A DNA stretch of 13,456 nucleotides from positions 1 to 13,456 of the forward strand of contig JAQSYS010000065.1 of assembly GCA_029256005.1 (NCBI GenBank), written 5' to 3'. This document shows, piece after piece, positions 13,276 to 13,456 of this stretch (the stretch's first letter is position 1; each line of letters starts with the position of its first letter). A program made the position numbers and the translations under genes. A model generated the notes under the pieces. That model was not told where the DNA came from and did no database searches. It saw only the letters and a list, made by a program, of their open reading frames with translations. Source of the stretch: Sedimentibacter sp. (GTDB lineage Bacteria > Bacillota > Clostridia > Tissierellales > Sedimentibacteraceae).

Positions 13276-13368
13276 CTCCTATTTCTAATCTCCTATTTCC
13301 TTTCTCCTATCTCCTATTTCCTATTTCCTATTTCTTATTTCCTATTTCCTATTTCCTATTTCCTATCT
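13276..13368. repeat. Heptanucleotide tandem repeat (CCTATTT on plus, AAATAGG on minus)
   Basis: Eight consecutive heptamers run from 13313 to 13368, with single changes at 13335 (C to T) and 13367 (T to C). To the left the pattern continues imperfectly to about 13276 as TCTCCTATTT and similar units. On the minus strand this is a purine-only-plus-T tract in the leader of the 85-aa gene, between its likely promoter and its start codon. Confidence 0.85.
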
Positions 13369-13372
13369 CCAT

Positions 13373-13399
13373 ATTATATCAACCATAAAAAAATAGCAA
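13373..13399 (-). promoter_or_regulatory. Probable promoter of the 85-aa gene
   Basis: On the minus strand TTGCTA (13399-13394) and a perfect TATAAT (13378-13373) are 15 bp apart. Transcription would start near 13366, inside the heptamer repeat, giving a leader of about 145 nt. The short spacer weakens the call. Confidence 0.45.
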
Positions 13400-13407
13400 C
13401 ACTTTGT

Positions 13408-13421
13408 CGAACGTATGTTCT
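13408..13421. promoter_or_regulatory. LexA (SOS) box
   Basis: CGAACGTATGTTCT fits the Gram-positive LexA/DinR operator (CGAAC-N4-GTTCG) at all but the last position. It is centred exactly within a longer imperfect palindrome, ACACTTT (13399-13405) and AAAGTGT (13424-13430). It lies 8 bp upstream of the -35 of the minus-strand promoter and could equally serve a plus-strand gene beyond the right edge. Confidence 0.75.
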
Positions 13422-13456
13422 ATAAAGTGTCGACATAATTCTACATAAAATATTAA

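Overview
The window is AT-rich, and its coding style (AAGGAGG-type ribosome sites, TTG/GTG starts, a CGAAC-N4-GTTC LexA box, tRNA without encoded CCA) suggests a low-GC Gram-positive, most likely a clostridial Firmicute. Every gene I can support lies on the minus strand, in the same direction as a single intact tRNA-Gly(GCC) at 12784-12855. No recombinase, transposase or integrase gene is visible.

Reading from the right (upstream on the minus strand): a LexA/SOS box inside a longer palindrome and a heptanucleotide tandem repeat lie upstream of an 85-codon unknown gene (12963-13220). Next comes tRNA-Gly with its terminator. Immediately downstream is a two-gene unit: a two-TM membrane protein and a DGQHR-domain protein. 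After a 0.7 kb gap full of attachment-like repeats comes a 1459-aa metallophosphoesterase-NACHT protein, an NLR-like STAND NTPase that is a good anti-phage candidate. A second repeat-rich gap precedes a tandem-GNAT acetyltransferase. A third leads to a small lipoprotein, then a cluster of an epimerase/dehydratase (broken by an in-frame TGA), a VOC/glyoxalase-like protein, a RimJ/RimL-type GNAT protein, and the start of a membrane-anchored secreted protein running off the left edge.

The striking feature is what separates the genes. The last ~21 nt of the tRNA-Gly plus a TTAA tail are repeated four more times in the same orientation (3708, 5005, 5299, 10431). Each copy has a hairpin or terminator on its left and, on its right, sequence resembling tyrosine-recombinase arm sites (paired TGCACACAT or TGTCTACA-type repeats spaced 11-12 bp). 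A fifth right arm without a recognisable tRNA core lies at 10142. I read this as a stack of very small cassettes inserted one after another at the 3' end of one tRNA gene. Each holds zero to two genes, carries no recombinase, and brings a new terminator for the tRNA. Two of the three gene-bearing cassettes carry candidate defence cargo (MPE-NACHT; DGQHR plus 2TM) and one carries an acetyltransferase; two units of about 290 bp carry no gene.

Mobility, recombinase type and defence function are inferences from layout and domain content. The repeats, hairpins, motifs and the nonsense codon are read directly from the sequence.
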